From an uncultured Bacteroidota bacterium (lineage in GTDB: Bacteria; Bacteroidota; Bacteroidia; UKL13-3): a stretch of DNA of 46,566 bases. A program made the translations under genes and the position numbers. The stretch lies in contig CAIVZR010000070.1 of the NCBI GenBank assembly GCA_903910445.1, positions 1-46,566 of the forward strand, written 5' to 3'. Within the stretch, counting starts at the first letter, position 1; each line of letters starts with the position of its first letter. Below the pieces are notes generated by a model that worked only from the letters and a program-made list of their open reading frames with translations, was not told where the DNA came from and searched no databases. Positions 43,777-46,566 of this stretch are shown one piece after another.

Positions 43777-46566
43777 ATGAAACATCGTTACCTCGCTTGC
43801 CTTCTGATATTTTTTTCTGTTCAACTCTGGTCACAATCGGCTGCGCTTAAAGCGGTGTACTCGGGATCTACTACCACCACCACCAAAACAGCCGGCGATT
43901 TGGATAATATAGGCGATGGTGCCTCCCGCGGATTTATCAAATTTGATATGAGCTCCTTGCCAAGTAACGCTGTGATAACAAGTGCTTCCTTACAATATTA
44001 TAATTATGCATGCGTTGGATTGTCGGGCGTAATCAATGGAATCTATGCACTTTCCAACGACCCTGTTACAACTTCTGCTGCTACACTATATACCGATTGT
44101 GGCGATGCAGCCCCCATCTCCAATAGTTTGGCAAACTTAGCCTGGGTAAGTAGCTTCCCTGTTAGCTATAATACAAGTATTAGCAATATAGGAATTACTT
44201 ATTTGAACTCACGTATTGGCACCAGCGCTGGTATTGGTATTGCCCGAGGCACCGGAGGATCCAATACCTATGGCTTTAAAGGATATCTGGATACTGTAAA
44301 TCTGCCTAAATTATTATTGAACTATTATGTGCCGGTCCCTTGTGCTGGCATTCCAACAACGGGCTCGGTGCAGGCTACTAAATTATATCCTTGTAATGGC
44401 GATACCGTGAAGTTCTCTTTGCTCGGTAGTTCACTGAATGCCAATTTGGGTTATCAATGGCAACAACTGAGTAGTGGTGGATCGTGGGCCAATATTTCTG
44501 GTGCAAATACGAATATATTTGGAGTGGCCGTGTTCAGTAGCTTTCATATTCGATGTATTGTGAAATGCCTCAATACCAGTGATAGCGCAATATCTGACAG
44601 TATTAATATTCATGCAGGGGGCATCACTAATTTCCCCTATCACGAAAATTTTGAAGCTTCCAATGGAGGATGGAGGGGTATTGACCTTGGCGGTGGCAAC
44701 CAAGAATGGATTTGGGGAACGCCCTCAAAAACCATTACCAATGGAGCGATCAATGGGCAGTATTGCTGGTCGACCAACCTCAATAGCGACTATACCGACC
44801 TCATGGATTATGCCCTCGAATCGCCTTGCTTGAATTTAACCAATGTGGCGGTTCCTCGTATGAGCTTCTCCATGCGTTATTTAACAGAGGTCGACTATGA
44901 TGGATTATTTCTTGAAACAAGCGATAATGGTGGCGCTACCTGGACAAAAGTACCTTCTTCAAATATTATTCTAAATACCTACAATAGCTTTTCTACAGTA
45001 GCGATTTTTAACCCACCAGCTTGGTGTGGAGATAACGGAAGCTGGCTTCGTTATGTGGTATCGCTGCCTAACCTAGGTGGAGTTTCCAATGCTAAAGTTA
45101 GAGTGCGTTTTCAAAGCGATAATTTTGTTACCGATGAAGGGGTGGCTTTCGATAGCGTTACGATTGCCAATACCACCAAAGATTTAACCGTAACTGAGCT
45201 ACTATCACCAGTAAATTCATGCAGCCCTCCAGGGAATGCAACAGTGAAAGCGGTCATCACCAATATTGGTTTGTCTTTGGCCTCTGGAAGCAAAATACCT
45301 GTTTCATTTAAGATGAATAATGGATCCATTCATACGGATACGATTCAAATTGCAAGCAATAAACAAATTGGTGATACCATTCAATTCACTTTTGCATCAA
45401 CAACGCCAATGACCACCTTTGGCAACTACAATTTTAAAGTATGGGTTTCACTTCCGGGCGACTCGGATGCGAGTAATGATACCCTATATAAAATGGTATC
45501 GATTCTCAGCGTGAGCTCATATCCTTACCGTGAGAATTTTGAAATTAATGATGGAGGCTGGACAAGCAAAATAATTACGGGTACTGCCAACGATTTCATG
45601 TGGGCTACACCTGCCAAAACATTTATTTCGGCAGCAGCAAGTGGCACGAAATGCTGGGTTACACGCTATATCAGCGATTACGATAATAGCTCCGATTATG
45701 CACTTGAATCGCCATGCATCAATTTAAGTACGGCCTTTGCTCCAACACTTTCTTTCTCACTTAAGTTTAGCACCGAGCCCGACTATGACGGTTGTATTTT
45801 AGAAGTTACAACAAATGGTGGCACTACATGGACAAAAGTAACTGGCTTTACTGCCGGAGGTTATAACAATACTTCTACATTAGGGATGTTCGCGCCTCCA
45901 CAATGGAGCGGTAATAGCGCAGGATGGCAAAGAGTAAAAGTGCCATTGGCAAGTTTCGCAGGGCAAAGCAATGTGAAATTCCGACTCCATTTTGCAAGCG
46001 ATTTTGTTACCACAGGAGAGGGCGTTGCTATCGATAGTATTGGTATCACCGATATCTTTAGTAAGGATGTAGGAGTAACTGGAATTACAAGTGCGCTGGG
46101 CGGTTGTGGCTTAACAAGCACAACACCACTCACCGTGAAGGTTAAAAACTTTGGAAAAGTATTGACTACCGGAACCAAAATAAAAATGGGATTCCGAATG
46201 GTCGATTTCAACAATATCCTGGTTTCTGCCGGTACCGACTCATTCACGTTAACCAGCAATTTCAATATTAATGATTCACTCAATTTTACTTTTGGTCCCA
46301 CGCTTAATTTAGCAACCCCAGGTTTCTATATTGTAAAAGCATGGACCGTATTGACCAACGACAGTGACCAGTTGAATGATACCCTATTCAATTTTCCAAT
46401 CCTGTCAAGGGTTTCGGTAACCACTTATCCTAATTACGAAGATTTTGAAATAACCGATGGAACCTGGTACAGCGAGCCATTGAATGGTACTAGCATCAAC
46501 GACTGGGGCTGGAATTTCCCAGTGAAGCCTGTAATTAATGCTACGCCTAATGGGCAACAATGCTGG
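43777..46566 (+). CDS. Giant secreted surface protein with choice-of-anchor-J/CARDB-like repeats, 3'-truncated by window edge
   Basis: The frame is open from ATG 43777 to the right edge: 930 residues so far with no stop. It starts with a signal peptide (MKHRYLACLLIFFSVQLWSQ). A DNRLRE-like jelly-roll domain (about 22-185; RGFIKFDMSSLPSNAVITSA) and an Ig-like segment follow (about 190-285, YQWQQLSSGGSWANISGANT). Three copies of a 296-302 residue unit start near 44632, 45520 and 46426. Each opens with YP/FPY-x-E-x-FE and a WG/WA-x-P segment, includes DYALESPC and GGATWTKV-type strands, and continues into a CARDB-like domain (GVTGITSALGGCG). The pattern fits T9SS cargo; the expected sorting domain would be beyond the window. 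Function unknown. Confidence 0.85.
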   Translation, partial: MKHRYLACLLIFFSVQLWSQSAALKAVYSGSTTTTTKTAGDLDNIGDGASRGFIKFDMSSLPSNAVITSASLQYYNYACVGLSGVINGIYALSNDPVTTSAATLYTDCGDAAPISNSLANLAWVSSFPVSYNTSISNIGITYLNSRIGTSAGIGIARGTGGSNTYGFKGYLDTVNLPKLLLNYYVPVPCAGIPTTGSVQATKLYPCNGDTVKFSLLGSSLNANLGYQWQQLSSGGSWANISGANTNIFGVAVFSSFHIRCIVKCLNTSDSAISDSINIHAGGITNFPYHENFEASNGGWRGIDLGGGNQEWIWGTPSKTITNGAINGQYCWSTNLNSDYTDLMDYALESPCLNLTNVAVPRMSFSMRYLTEVDYDGLFLETSDNGGATWTKVPSSNIILNTYNSFSTVAIFNPPAWCGDNGSWLRYVVSLPNLGGVSNAKVRVRFQSDNFVTDEGVAFDSVTIANTTKDLTVTELLSPVNSCSPPGNATVKAVITNIGLSLASGSKIPVSFKMNNGSIHTDTIQIASNKQIGDTIQFTFASTTPMTTFGNYNFKVWVSLPGDSDASNDTLYKMVSILSVSSYPYRENFEINDGGWTSKIITGTANDFMWATPAKTFISAAASGTKCWVTRYISDYDNSSDYALESPCINLSTAFAPTLSFSLKFSTEPDYDGCILEVTTNGGTTWTKVTGFTAGGYNNTSTLGMFAPPQWSGNSAGWQRVKVPLASFAGQSNVKFRLHFASDFVTTGEGVAIDSIGITDIFSKDVGVTGITSALGGCGLTSTTPLTVKVKNFGKVLTTGTKIKMGFRMVDFNNILVSAGTDSFTLTSNFNINDSLNFTFGPTLNLATPGFYIVKAWTVLTNDSDQLNDTLFNFPILSRVSVTTYPNYEDFEITDGTWYSEPLNGTSINDWGWNFPVKPVINATPNGQQCW

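Noticed and set aside
44431-46301. Several minus-strand open frames under the right-edge giant gene
   Set aside because: They are shadows of the continuous plus-strand coding frame from 43777, which has a signal peptide and clear repeats.

Overview
The window is an ordinary stretch of chromosome from a member of the Bacteroidota. The order cannot be fixed from sequence alone; a Chitinophagales- or Sphingobacteriales-like lineage is plausible. The evidence is: type IX secretion (T9SS) style giant surface proteins, one with a gliding-motility-type (type B) C-terminal sorting domain; an exbB-exbD-exbD-tonB cluster of Bacteroidota type; a three-gene sdhCAB operon with a single cytochrome b subunit; and the repeated Bacteroidota promoter element TAnnTTTG just upstream of many start codons. 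I see no tRNA, rRNA, CRISPR array, insertion sequence, integrase or phage gene.

Layout. 1-4 kb: the 3' part of an RND efflux permease (+), then mutL (-), with a strong hairpin between them. 4.1-6.5 kb: an MBOAT acyltransferase and an SGNH-like partner (+). 6.5-12.6 kb: a 1674-residue secreted repeat protein and an Omp28-like lipoprotein (-). 12.9-15.4 kb: a small outer-membrane barrel protein and methionine aminotransferase (+), converging on recO (-). 15.5-19.1 kb: sdhCAB (+), closed by a bidirectional terminator. 19.1-22.6 kb (-): a zinc peptidase, a 58-residue membrane protein, a cystathionine gamma-synthase type enzyme and a saccharopine/alanine dehydrogenase type enzyme. 22.7-25 kb (+): a GT-C/TPR membrane protein overlapping aat. 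24.9-29.2 kb (-): hpd, tonB, two exbD and exbB. 29.7-32.2 kb (+): accB, accC and a short asparaginase. 32.2-36.3 kb (+): a CDF metal transporter, a small lipoprotein, a stand-alone DsbD-alpha domain and full DsbD. 36.4-40.4 kb (+): enolase, a DivIC/FtsB-like division protein and three proteins of unknown function. 40.4-43.6 kb (-): DUF2461 and DUF2520 proteins, rplS, an orphan substrate-binding protein and a small lipoprotein. 43.8 kb to the right edge (+): a second giant surface protein that runs off the window.

How the genes fit together. The genes cover central metabolism (enolase, succinate dehydrogenase, acetyl-CoA carboxylase, tyrosine degradation, Met/Cys metabolism), DNA repair (mutL, recO), envelope energy coupling (ExbB/ExbD/TonB), periplasmic thiol reduction (DsbD) and surface display. 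Genes are packed in short operons with few-base gaps and several tail-to-tail contacts. I do not see a clear undescribed multi-gene system. The parts most worth a second look are the DsbD-alpha/DsbD tandem with an inverted repeat in its promoter, the MBOAT+SGNH pair, the two modular surface proteins, the 58-residue membrane protein gene, and the orphan substrate-binding protein without a signal peptide.
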